From positions 50,179-114,178 of the forward strand of contig NZ_BAABBO010000002.1 of NCBI RefSeq assembly GCF_039538005.1: a stretch of 64,000 nt of DNA. The letters run 5' to 3'. This document shows positions 1 through 7,589 of this stretch, one piece after another (within the stretch, counting starts at the first letter, position 1; every line of letters starts with the position of its first letter). Made by a program: the position numbers and the translations under genes. The notes under the pieces were generated by a model. It was not told the origin of the DNA, made no database searches, and saw nothing but the letters and a program-made list of their open reading frames with translations. This DNA comes from Allohahella marinimesophila. Its GTDB lineage: Bacteria > Pseudomonadota > Gammaproteobacteria > Pseudomonadales > Oleiphilaceae.

Positions 1-1190
1 ATCTGACCGAATTCTTCGAAGATGAGGGAGAGATGCTCGTTGGCGATGCCCACGCCGGAGTCCTGCACAGAGAACGAGACATCGCCATCATCCAGCTGCT
101 GCGCCCGCACATTGATATCCCCTACCTCGGTAAATTTGAGGGCGTTCGATATGAAATTGCGCAGAATCTGGGATAACTTCGCCTCATCCGTGAACATCCT
201 GATAGGCTCCTCAGGCTCAATGAAGTTCAGGTTGACAGCATCGCCCACCAGGAGTGGTCGAAGCATGCCACGGAGCGCGCTGAACAAGTCACTGATATCG
301 AATTCGGCCGGATTGATATCGACCTTACCCGCCTCTATCTTCGCAATATCCAGCAGATCATTGACGAGTTCCGTCAAGCCGAGCGCACTTTGCAGGATAA
401 GACTGACCTGTTTCTCCTGCTCTTCACCAAGTTCGCCATCGACATGATCGAGCAAGAGCTTGGCCAGCGCACGAATAGAGCTCAGCGGTGTACGGAACTC
501 ATGGCTCATATTGGACAGAAAACGGGACTTCATCTCATCGGCACGCCGGAGGTGATCCGCTTTTTCGTCCAGCTCGGCATACAAAGCCACTACGCCACGA
601 TTAGTGTCTTCCAGTTCGCGGGTCAACTGCAGCAACTCTTCCTGCCTCGCCTTCAATTCGGCCAATGTGCTCAGAAGCTCCTGATTCTGCTGCACGACTT
701 CAGCCATGGTGTCCTCGGCTGCCGGAGTCGCCGAGATCTCGGTACAAAAGGCGTTGACCATGGCTGCCGTGACGACAGGCGCATCCTGGTAGAACAACTT
801 CTGCAGCATGATCACGGTGCCCTTTTCCGGGTCAGAATTGACTTCGAAGCGGTCCATGAGACGTTTTGCTGCGAGAACACCGGCCTCCTTTTCCTCAGTG
901 CTTATGTCGTCGCCAGCGAGATAGGTATCGACGTCATCGATGCTCTGTCCACTATTCTGGATCTCTACCGTGAGGACCTGAGGAGGCGTGGAGCCTTCAA
1001 TACTGAAGTGAACCTTGCCTTTGCCGGCCTGGTTATAGACGGTTCGCGCCAGTTCGGAAACGGAGGTGGCAATGCGCACTTGATCCTGCAGGCCGAAGCC
1101 ACAGAGGGTTGCAATCTGTCGAGCCCGCTGCCTCGCAGAGACCACGTCGAGCTGACGCTGAATATGTATCGTCATGATGCGAAGGGTCAT
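1..1190 (-). CDS. Sensor histidine kinase with N-terminal anti-sigma-type ATPase domain (3' end outside window)
   Basis: Reading the minus strand from an ATG at 1190 gives an open frame that runs off the left edge (396 residues visible). Residues 1 to about 130 resemble an RsbW/RsbT-type HATPase. A helical, probably coiled-coil linker follows, then a HisKA dimerisation domain with the H-box MSHEFRTPL (phospho-acceptor His about residue 230). The catalytic domain follows, with an N-box (NFISNALKF, about 347) and a G1 box (DSGVGI, about 378), and the window then cuts it. Its ATG overlaps the TGA of the upstream phosphatase gene (ATGA), so the two are translationally coupled. As the last visible gene of the Rsb-like module, it is the probable output or signal-integration kinase. 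No transmembrane segment is seen, so it is probably cytoplasmic. Whether a receiver domain follows cannot be seen. Confidence 0.88.
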   Translation of the reverse strand, partial: MTLRIMTIHIQRQLDVVSARQRARQIATLCGFGLQDQVRIATSVSELARTVYNQAGKGKVHFSIEGSTPPQVLTVEIQNSGQSIDDVDTYLAGDDISTEEKEAGVLAAKRLMDRFEVNSDPEKGTVIMLQKLFYQDAPVVTAAMVNAFCTEISATPAAEDTMAEVVQQNQELLSTLAELKARQEELLQLTRELEDTNRGVVALYAELDEKADHLRRADEMKSRFLSNMSHEFRTPLSSIRALAKLLLDHVDGELGEEQEKQVSLILQSALGLTELVNDLLDIAKIEAGKVDINPAEFDISDLFSALRGMLRPLLVGDAVNLNFIEPEEPIRMFTDEAKLSQILRNFISNALKFTEVGDINVRAQQLDDGDVSFSVQDSGVGIANEHLSLIFEEFGQ

Positions 1191-2218
1191 AACAACTCAC
1201 TCACTTCGCGCACGGCAACAATACTCACATCATCTCGCCGACGGGAGTGGTCGCGATAGATCACTGCCGCGATCAGGGCAGGGTGACAGCGTTCGAGCCC
1301 CGGGTAATCATCGAGATTCCAGCGGGTTCCAATACCGTCAGAGTGGGCAATGCAGAGATTGCCATTACGCCAGGGCTCGCGAAATTCCTGAATCTTCCTC
1401 ACATTGCTGCCGACGATACCGTTGTGCGACAGCAGATGCCGGCGTTTGGAGTCATTGAAAAATGAAGCTGAGATATTGCCAATGCCGGCGAACACCATCT
1501 CACCCTGTTCCGATCCGAACTGGGCAATGGCTGCAGCTGCACCACGGGTGCCTTTCAATGCTGTATGCACGGTTTCCATCAAGGCGCCGGGCGGTCGAAG
1601 TGGTGCTTCCTTAATGGCCAGTGAAGCAGCTCGCGAAGCGTCGGCCGCCAGAGGACCATGCCCAAGCCCGTCAGTTACGAGCATTGTCAGCAGACCACTG
1701 TCCTCACGAACATACCAGTCGTCACCGCAGCTCTCCTCGCCAATCATTGGCAGGCAGACGGCGCCGAGCTGCCAGTCATCTTCTGCCGGCCCGATGCCAT
1801 CGTCCCAGATCAGCGTCCAGAGAATGCAGCCGGAACCGGGGGCCGTATAGATGTCGATGGTCTGGGCCAACCTTTGCATAGCACCAAGCCCAACACCGTA
1901 GCTGCCTGCGCTGGACTGTCCGTCGACCATTTGCCGTTCGAGATCAGGAATACCTGGCCCGGCATCGATGGCCAGGACTTCAACGCCGCCTCGATCGCCG
2001 TTATAAACAGTTCTGAGTAAAATCTCACCGCCGTCGGCGTGCTTGAGAATGTTGGTGGCAGATTCGGTGATGATGAGGGCAAGTTGGCCGGCCCGAACTT
2101 CGCTGAAATCGAGATCGGCGGCCAGACATGCACCCGCTCTTCTGGCCACTCCGACTTCGGTAGAATCCTGTATGCTGAGCTGTCGCTGACTACCCAATCG
2201 ATTCAATATCGCTTCCAC
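1187..2218 (-). CDS. HATPase + SpoIIE/PP2C-type phosphatase, RsbX/RsbU-like
   Basis: 343 residues. The first ~130 form an anti-sigma-type HATPase domain (ITESATNILKHADGGE as N-box, DAGPGIPD as G1, SYGVGLGAM as G2). The remainder is a SpoIIE-like PP2C phosphatase domain (VTDGLGHG, FAGIGNIS, HSDGIGTRW, RRDDVSIVAV carrying the usual Asp/Gly metal-site motifs). In the family such proteins dephosphorylate STAS-domain antagonists and reset partner switches. The start overlaps the end of the RsbT-like gene by 16 bases, and the stop overlaps the kinase start. This fits the RsbX position in stressosome operons. The fusion of an ATPase to the phosphatase is common in proteobacterial versions. The role is inferred; the domains are clear. 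Confidence 0.85.
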   Translation of the reverse strand: MEAILNRLGSQRQLSIQDSTEVGVARRAGACLAADLDFSEVRAGQLALIITESATNILKHADGGEILLRTVYNGDRGGVEVLAIDAGPGIPDLERQMVDGQSSAGSYGVGLGAMQRLAQTIDIYTAPGSGCILWTLIWDDGIGPAEDDWQLGAVCLPMIGEESCGDDWYVREDSGLLTMLVTDGLGHGPLAADASRAASLAIKEAPLRPPGALMETVHTALKGTRGAAAAIAQFGSEQGEMVFAGIGNISASFFNDSKRRHLLSHNGIVGSNVRKIQEFREPWRNGNLCIAHSDGIGTRWNLDDYPGLERCHPALIAAVIYRDHSRRRDDVSIVAVREVSELL

Positions 2219-2616
2219 TTGGCAATGCTCACGCTCGTACCCTCCCCCACTCTGGTATCAAGCTCGAACTCATCGACGAGACGTTTCGCGCCACTCAGCC
2301 CCAGACCGAGCCCACCACCGCTGGTATAGCCATCAGTCAGCGCAAGTGCAATGTCTTCGATACCGGGGCCCTTGTCACTGAATACGAGCATGACGCCTTT
2401 GCGATCAAACTCATCAATATGATGGATGCTGACCTCGCCACCACCGCCATAGCGCAGCGTGTTCCTGGCCAGCTCACTGGCAGCGGTAATGACCTTCGTC
2501 TGCTCGATGAGACTGAAGCCTATGGCGACCATAGTGTCACGTACATGCTTGCGCAGGCGGACAACATCCTCGTCGGTTTTCACGGGCATCACGGTCACTG
2601 GCATGATGTCCGTCAT
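2203..2616 (-). CDS. rsbT: RsbT-like serine-protein kinase
   Basis: 137 residues, a single HATPase_c domain of the anti-sigma/RsbT type. It has an N-box with Glu48 and Asn52 (ASELARNTLRYGGGG), a G1 box at Asp81 (FSDKGPGI) and a glycine-rich lid (GGGLGLGLSGAKRLVDEF). In Bacillus-type stressosomes RsbT phosphorylates RsbS and RsbR and is then released to activate an output partner. It lies 25 bases after the RsbS-like gene and overlaps the phosphatase gene downstream. ATG at 2616 is used; an internal ATG at residue 5 is an alternative. The assignment rests on domain type plus gene order. Confidence 0.88.
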   Translation of the reverse strand: MTDIMPVTVMPVKTDEDVVRLRKHVRDTMVAIGFSLIEQTKVITAASELARNTLRYGGGGEVSIHHIDEFDRKGVMLVFSDKGPGIEDIALALTDGYTSGGGLGLGLSGAKRLVDEFELDTRVGEGTSVSIAKWKRY

Positions 2617-2641
2617 TGCGGAGTGTCCAGACCGCCCAGCC

Positions 2642-2998
2642 TCACTCGTGGCTCCGGTCGAGCATCTGCATGCCGCGCTCGACGTTCAGCGCTGTTCTCA
2701 CGCCGGTGAGATTCAGACCGAGTTCCACCAGCGTGATGGCCACCGCAGGCTGCATGCCAACCAGCACGGTATCGGCGTCCAGAATCTTGGCCATGGCGGC
2801 CGTGTTGCTGATCATTCGACCGATAAACGAATCGACGATATCCAAAGCCGAGATATCAATGAGTACGCCATTGGCACGGTCTTTCACGATTCGCGCGGTC
2901 AGGTCGTCCTGCAACGTCATCGCCAGCCGGTCGTGCATGTCGACCTGAATGGTGACCAACAGCAGTCGCCCCATTCTGAGAATAGGAATACGCTCCAT
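2642..2998 (-). CDS. rsbS: RsbS-like STAS-domain antagonist
   Basis: 118 residues, a single STAS domain with the start ERIPILRMGRLLLVTIQ typical of RsbS. Ser57 in IVDSFIGRMIS lies where RsbS is phosphorylated in Bacillus (Ser59). It would form the stressosome core with the RsbR-like protein and hold the RsbT-like kinase. It starts 5 bases after the RsbR-like stop, within one operon. The function is inferred from family and neighbours. Confidence 0.87.
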   Translation of the reverse strand: MERIPILRMGRLLLVTIQVDMHDRLAMTLQDDLTARIVKDRANGVLIDISALDIVDSFIGRMISNTAAMAKILDADTVLVGMQPAVAITLVELGLNLTGVRTALNVERGMQMLDRSHE

Positions 2999-3003
2999 GG
3001 ACT

Positions 3004-3879
3004 CTAAGCCCTCTGCTGCCGGGATTCGCTCGTGTTGATACTCGCGCCTGTCCGCTTCATGGCGATAATGAAGGCATCAGCCAGTGTCGACTTCGTGATG
3101 ACATCCTCCAGATTGACACCGAGATGCACGATGGTCTGTGCAATCTGAGGGCGAATTCCGCTGATTATGCAATCCGCGCCCATGAGACGGGCCGCTGCTA
3201 TCGTCTTGAGGAGGTGCTGGGCCACGAGCGTATCGACCGTCGGTACGCCCGTGATATCAATGATCGCTATTTCAGATCCGGTTTCAACAATCTTTTCAAG
3301 CAGACTCTCCATAACCACCTGAGTACGGGCGCTGTCGAGCGTACCGATCAGTGGCAGCGCCAGAATCCCATCCCAGAGCTGCACGACTGGCGTGGACAGT
3401 TCAAGTAGCTCCTGTTGCTGCCGCAGAATCACCTGCTCGCGAGCTTTCTGGTAGACCTCAACTGTGAAGAGACCAAGGTCGTCGAACAATGTACTGGTAA
3501 CGGCTATTGAATCGGCCAGCTGCTTGGAATCATCGCCAAGCGCTTTCCTGAGGTGGTCGAACAAGGGCTCTTTCAGAGAAAAGATAAAGCTGGCTGTTTC
3601 AATCGGCGTGAAACCCTGTCGCACACGCGACTGCGAGATTTCTTCGAGCAGCTGACGCAGATCGCCCCATTCGGGCGACTGAATGTTGAGTGTTTCGGAT
3701 TTCTTCAGTGTATCGGCCAGCAGGGGCAGAAACTGCGCAGCTTTCTGACGCACTTCTGCATCGCCCGCCTTGTCACGCCGCATGAGTTTCGAGAACAGGC
3801 CAGCCAGCCAGACGTCCAGAAGTTGGTCTTTGTTATCGCTTACGATGTCCGCAAGCCGCGCGCTGTAATCTTTACTCAT
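3004..3879 (-). CDS. RsbR-like stressosome sensor (RsbRD N-domain + STAS)
   Basis: 291 residues from the ATG at 3879, chosen because a GAGGA ribosome site precedes it and the protein then begins MSKDYSARLADIVSDNKD. An in-frame upstream ATG at 4026 would add a low-complexity segment that looks non-coding. Residues 1 to ~165 are an all-helical RsbRD-type sensor domain. Residues ~175-290 are a STAS domain with Thr in the phosphorylation loop (VPTVDTLVAQHLL). In stressosomes RsbR paralogues sense signals and form the core with RsbS. It is the first gene of the five-gene minus-strand module. The nature of the signal cannot be told from sequence. No haem-globin signature is evident. Confidence 0.85.
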   Translation of the reverse strand: MSKDYSARLADIVSDNKDQLLDVWLAGLFSKLMRRDKAGDAEVRQKAAQFLPLLADTLKKSETLNIQSPEWGDLRQLLEEISQSRVRQGFTPIETASFIFSLKEPLFDHLRKALGDDSKQLADSIAVTSTLFDDLGLFTVEVYQKAREQVILRQQQELLELSTPVVQLWDGILALPLIGTLDSARTQVVMESLLEKIVETGSEIAIIDITGVPTVDTLVAQHLLKTIAAARLMGADCIISGIRPQIAQTIVHLGVNLEDVITKSTLADAFIIAMKRTGASINTSESRQQRA

Positions 3880-4014
3880 GGGCGTCCTCAAAATCGGATA
3901 GAACCGGCAAGTCATGAAGGCAGGATCCGCGCCTGATCGCGTGGACACCGTGGATGAAGGGCGCCAGGAAGTCAGAGCCCCCTTGGGGAAACCGGCAAAC
4001 GGAAGCGCCTGTCC

Positions 4015-4034
4015 ATGCATTAACATTAATGCAT
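4015..4034. promoter_or_regulatory. Perfect 20-bp palindrome upstream of rsbR-like gene
   Basis: ATGCATTAACATTAATGCAT has 9-base arms with a 2-base centre. It lies about 135 bases upstream of the rsbR-like start, inside the 273-base gap to efpL. Its size and symmetry fit a dimeric regulator operator. The regulator is unknown. Confidence 0.45.
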
Positions 4035-4152
4035 GAAGAATATAGGTTAATCCGTTTGAGGAACATTGATACAGATTAAGACTGAATGATCTGATACTAC
4101 CGAAGCAGGGCCGAAAACGCTATTTTGCGAGCGGCCCTCATCGAACAGTGAA

Positions 4153-4719
4153 TCAGGCGCGGCGAAGAAACTTTCGCTCTTCAACGTTCACGACTATCCG
4201 GTCGCCCGAAGAGATATGTTCGGGCACCTGTACAACGAGGCCGGTAGAGAGCGTTGCGGGCTTGGTTCTAGCAGTGGCCGAACCACCCTTCACGGAAGGG
4301 TCGGTTTCGGTAATCTCGAGCTCGACAGTAGACGGAAGATCCACCGTCACAGGCTTTTCACCGACCAGTACCACCTGCAGGCCCTGAGTCTCTTCACTGA
4401 TGAACATCAACTCGTCTGCAATCGGTGCTCTATTGAGACTGTACTGGGTGTAATCCTCGTTATCCATGAATACGAATTCATCGCCATCGGCGTAGGAGAA
4501 CATGACCGGCCGTCTGGTGAGATCGGCGTAGTTCAGCATGTCCGAATCCTTGAAGGTTTCGTCAAGCTTGGCATTCGTGACCACATCGTACATGCGCATG
4601 CGATACAGACTGCCACCAGCGCGCCCCTGCGGCACCGAGCGCTCGATGTCCCTGATCAGGTAGACCCTGCCATCATACTCAACCGCCGCACCCTTCTTAA
4701 TCTCACCTGCTCTAGGCAT
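4153..4719 (-). CDS. efpL: Elongation factor P-like protein EfpL (YeiP)
   Basis: 188 residues from ATG 4719 (GGAG nine bases upstream), matching the usual ~190 residues. The start MPRAGEIKKG, the middle segment YADGDEFVFMDNEDYTQYSL and the end KPATLSTGLVVQVPEHISSGD are hallmarks of the YeiP/EfpL branch. The acceptor loop carries Arg33 (VPQGRAGGS) rather than the modified Lys of canonical EF-P. That is the known EfpL feature, which helps ribosomes through XPP-type stalls. An in-frame ATG at 4743 exists but would add eight residues that do not match the family. It is monocistronic between the Rsb-like module and the lipoproteins. Confidence 0.95.
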   Translation of the reverse strand: MPRAGEIKKGAAVEYDGRVYLIRDIERSVPQGRAGGSLYRMRMYDVVTNAKLDETFKDSDMLNYADLTRRPVMFSYADGDEFVFMDNEDYTQYSLNRAPIADELMFISEETQGLQVVLVGEKPVTVDLPSTVELEITETDPSVKGGSATARTKPATLSTGLVVQVPEHISSGDRIVVNVEERKFLRRA

Positions 4720-4906
4720 TTTGCAAAGCTCCGAAATGAACACTGATAACGAGCCTACAGGATATCAGTGAAATCGGATTTCGGCACTGTGTCGATTGCT
4801 GGCGAAATGCTTCAACTGCAAACAATTGTCAAAATTCTTGCCTGGCTATTCCTCTGCAGAAGCCAACCATTTATCTTGCGCTCACTTTTTAGTCAGGAGT
4901 GTTGTC

Positions 4907-5647
4907 ATGAAGTCTTCATTCATACTTGTTGTGCTTACCTGTGTTGCCGTGCTGACTGGATGTGCTGGTCGAGTGCAACCTCCAGTCGCTCTGGACCAGA
5001 ACTTCTGGCAGAAAGAAAATCCCCGGGTCGGTGTGTCGATGACGTCGGCCCAACAACCGGCCGCCTATCTCTCCGGCGCCGATTGTCTTCTTTGCCTGGC
5101 GGCCGCGAATATTGCCAATTCTGAACTGATCGATCATATGCCTACACTTCCGGCCGAAGATTTGTTGAGCCTCGAAGCAGAGCTGGTCGACACTCTGAAT
5201 GCGCAGGGTCTTCAGGCTTCAGCCGTCACCGACAGCTTCAGCGTCAAGCACCTCAAGCCTTCATCGTTGCCAGAGGGTGCCGAGAAGGATTTTTCGCCGT
5301 GGGCTGACACTTATGATTATCTGCTGATCGTCGATGTGAGCATGTTCGGCACCCATAGAAGCTACTCCGGTTATATTCCTACCAGCGACCCGCAAGCCGT
5401 TGTAAAGGGTAGGGTGTACATGGTGGACATGTCGAACAACCAGTATGTGCTCTATGATGCCTTCCACACCATTCGAGCCGTCGATGGCGAATGGGACGAA
5501 GCGCCAACTTTTCCTGGCGTGACAAATGCCTATTTCCAGGCCATTGAAAGTAGTAAGGACAATATCAAGGGTTTGGTAGCCAAGGCTCGATGCAAGACCT
5601 GCGGTGATACGGCAGCGGAGCCAGCTGTTGCGGTGTCAGAGCTTTGA
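4907..5647 (+). CDS. Predicted lipoprotein of unknown function
   Basis: 246 residues from ATG 4907, preceded by CAGGAG. It has a lipoprotein signal peptide (hydrophobic run ending VLTGC, lipobox Cys about residue 20). The mature part carries two CxxC pairs (CLLC near residue 60, CKTC near the C-terminus). It has a mixed alpha/beta composition with a strand-rich segment around YDYLLIVDVSMFGTH. I do not recognise the family. The stop overlaps the TTG start of the next lipoprotein gene, so the two are almost certainly one operon and possibly partners at the envelope. A CxxC redox or metal role is only a possibility. Confidence 0.75.
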   Translation: MKSSFILVVLTCVAVLTGCAGRVQPPVALDQNFWQKENPRVGVSMTSAQQPAAYLSGADCLLCLAAANIANSELIDHMPTLPAEDLLSLEAELVDTLNAQGLQASAVTDSFSVKHLKPSSLPEGAEKDFSPWADTYDYLLIVDVSMFGTHRSYSGYIPTSDPQAVVKGRVYMVDMSNNQYVLYDAFHTIRAVDGEWDEAPTFPGVTNAYFQAIESSKDNIKGLVAKARCKTCGDTAAEPAVAVSEL

Positions 5648-6636
5648 TTGCAGCCAGCAAGCTGAACGTCCTCGCAGGCGTGTTGGCAGCATTGGGACTG
5701 CTGGCCGCTTGTGGGAGTGCCCAGCAGCGTCCAACGGCCCAGCATATTGCGCCTAAGGTGGTCGCCGCGACAGTGAGCCACGTTCAGGTCGAACTGACCT
5801 CGTCACCACCGTTGTTCCGCGGTGCACTGGGGTCAGTAGAACCGGACGAGGCTAACGCTGGTGTTCTCTATCCAGGAGGCCATCCTGCAGCTTTTCTACT
5901 CGGTGTCGCCATCCACGGCTCAATCGTGGCGGGTCAGAAATCCAGCGAAGCGTCTGCAGCGCAGACCTCCGCAGACGCAGTTCTCGGCAAATGGTCATCA
6001 GCGATTACTGGCCTGAACATTGAATCAGCTTTGGCCGGCGCTGCTGGTCTGGCGCAACAGACCCTTCCCATTACCGTGTCTACCGTAGGCGCCACGGTGA
6101 CGGGCATCGATGAGGCGCCGCTCCGGCTGTACCTGTCGACGGAATTCACAGTCGCACAGGACAGCCGCACGCTCACGGCGAGGACACTGGTTCAGGTTCG
6201 GTCGCTCGACCTCTCCCCGGATATTGCACGGGTTGCCGCACCGTCAATGCGATCGGTAAAGCATCTCGGCGGACGTGTAGAACCACTCGATCATGCTCAT
6301 TCCGCCGCAGCGAATAGCGCAGATAGCTTCGCTTATCAGAACGTGGTCGAGGTGATGTCGGTCCCACGGCAGGCGACTACTGCGGCAGAAGATATCAGCC
6401 CGAAGGCGCTTCAGGATCTGGTGACGGGGCTATGGGAGCAGACCCTGGTTCTGGCTGTTGACGATCTCGTCGGGAGTCAGAAGGATATCCAGGCGCCACA
6501 ACAGACCTTCCGCTACTTCCGTGATGGCAAGAAGCAGTTCGATCGCGGCACACTGATCAAGGACAGCGGGGATCGTGTGAGCTTTCGTACCCTTAGAGGC
6601 TGGATACGCTCGGTACCCACTTCGCCGGAGGCTTGA
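5644..6636 (+). CDS. Second predicted lipoprotein, unknown function
   Basis: 330 residues. The only sensible start is a TTG at 5644 overlapping the previous stop. It gives a good signal peptide with lipobox LLAAC at about residue 22, so the reading is internally consistent although the start codon is rare. The mature part is Ala/Ser/Val-rich with no recognised domain. It ends in a basic segment (FRYFRDGKKQFDRGTLIKD). It is coupled to the upstream lipoprotein gene and convergent with the deacetylase gene (14 bases between stops). The pair probably acts together in the periplasm or outer membrane. No function can be assigned. Confidence 0.72.
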   Translation: MIAASKLNVLAGVLAALGLLAACGSAQQRPTAQHIAPKVVAATVSHVQVELTSSPPLFRGALGSVEPDEANAGVLYPGGHPAAFLLGVAIHGSIVAGQKSSEASAAQTSADAVLGKWSSAITGLNIESALAGAAGLAQQTLPITVSTVGATVTGIDEAPLRLYLSTEFTVAQDSRTLTARTLVQVRSLDLSPDIARVAAPSMRSVKHLGGRVEPLDHAHSAAANSADSFAYQNVVEVMSVPRQATTAAEDISPKALQDLVTGLWEQTLVLAVDDLVGSQKDIQAPQQTFRYFRDGKKQFDRGTLIKDSGDRVSFRTLRGWIRSVPTSPEA

Positions 6637-6650
6637 AGCCAGCCAGCATC

Positions 6651-7574
6651 CTAAGCGGGATGGGTCTGTTTCCAGTGCCGGGCGATATCGACACGGCGGC
6701 AGATCCACACCTGATCGTGCTGCTGAACATAATCCAGAAAGCGCTGCAACGACCTGAAACGGCCCGGCCTGCCGATGAGCCGGCAATGAAGGCCTATCGA
6801 CAGCATGCGCGGCCGATGCTCGCCCTCTTCATACAGCACATCGAAAGCGTCTTTCAGGTACTGAAAGAATTGCTCGCCCGAGTTGAAACCCTGCGCTGAA
6901 GCGAAGCGCATGTCGTTGGTATCGAGGGTATAGGGCACGATGAGATGTCGAACTGTCTCGCCATCGCTTTTCTGCACATCGCGCCAGAACGGCAGATCGT
7001 CGCCGTAGTAGTCGCTGTCATATTCGAAGTGGCCTTCGTCGAGAATCAGACGTCTGGTATTGGGACTGTCACGGCCGGTATACCAGCCATGCGGCGGTGT
7101 TCCCGTAAGTCTCTCATGCAGGTCGATCGCCTGACGAATCTGTTCTCGCTCGTCCGCTTCAGGCATGTCCTGATGGTGAATCCAGCGCAGGCCGTGACAG
7201 GCAATTTCGTGGCCGTCTTCAAGAAAGGCTGCGAGTACTTCAGGGTGACGACTCAGCGCCATGCCCACGCCGAAAACCGTAAGCGGCAGCCCACGTTTGC
7301 GGAACTCGCGGAGGATGCGCCAGACGCCTGCGCGCGAACCATATTCGTATATCGACTCCATGCTCATATGCCGAGCTGGATAGGGCTGGGCGCCGATGAT
7401 CTCCGACAGGAATACTTCAGAGGCGGCATCACCATGGAGCACGTTTGACTCGCCACCTTCTTCGTAGTTGAGCACGAACTGCACCGCGACACGGGCGCCG
7501 CCCGGCCACTGGGCGTGCGGCGGGTCCTCGCCATAGCCGATCATGTCTCGTGGATAGTGCGACTGGTGCGTCAT
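6651..7574 (-). CDS. puuE: PuuE-like polysaccharide deacetylase-family allantoinase
   Basis: 307 residues from ATG 7574. The N-terminal segment YPRDMIGYGEDPPHAQWPGG and the run FVLNYEEGGE are signatures of the PuuE branch of the NodB/polysaccharide deacetylase fold. These enzymes are metal-independent allantoinases that open the hydantoin ring of allantoin. The GHEIACHG segment and RPRMLSIGLHCRLIGRPGR near the end also fit. The true substrate may be another cyclic ureide, because no other allantoin genes are present here. It lies 15 bases after the amidohydrolase stop and is the last gene of the transporter operon. Fold assignment is strong, substrate moderate. Confidence 0.85.
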   Translation of the reverse strand: MTHQSHYPRDMIGYGEDPPHAQWPGGARVAVQFVLNYEEGGESNVLHGDAASEVFLSEIIGAQPYPARHMSMESIYEYGSRAGVWRILREFRKRGLPLTVFGVGMALSRHPEVLAAFLEDGHEIACHGLRWIHHQDMPEADEREQIRQAIDLHERLTGTPPHGWYTGRDSPNTRRLILDEGHFEYDSDYYGDDLPFWRDVQKSDGETVRHLIVPYTLDTNDMRFASAQGFNSGEQFFQYLKDAFDVLYEEGEHRPRMLSIGLHCRLIGRPGRFRSLQRFLDYVQQHDQVWICRRVDIARHWKQTHPA

Positions 7575-7589
7575 GATTCGAACCACGCG

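Noticed and set aside
3880..4026. Longer N-terminus for the RsbR-like protein from ATG 4026
   Set aside because: The extra 49 residues do not look like protein sequence and the downstream ATG has a good ribosome site.
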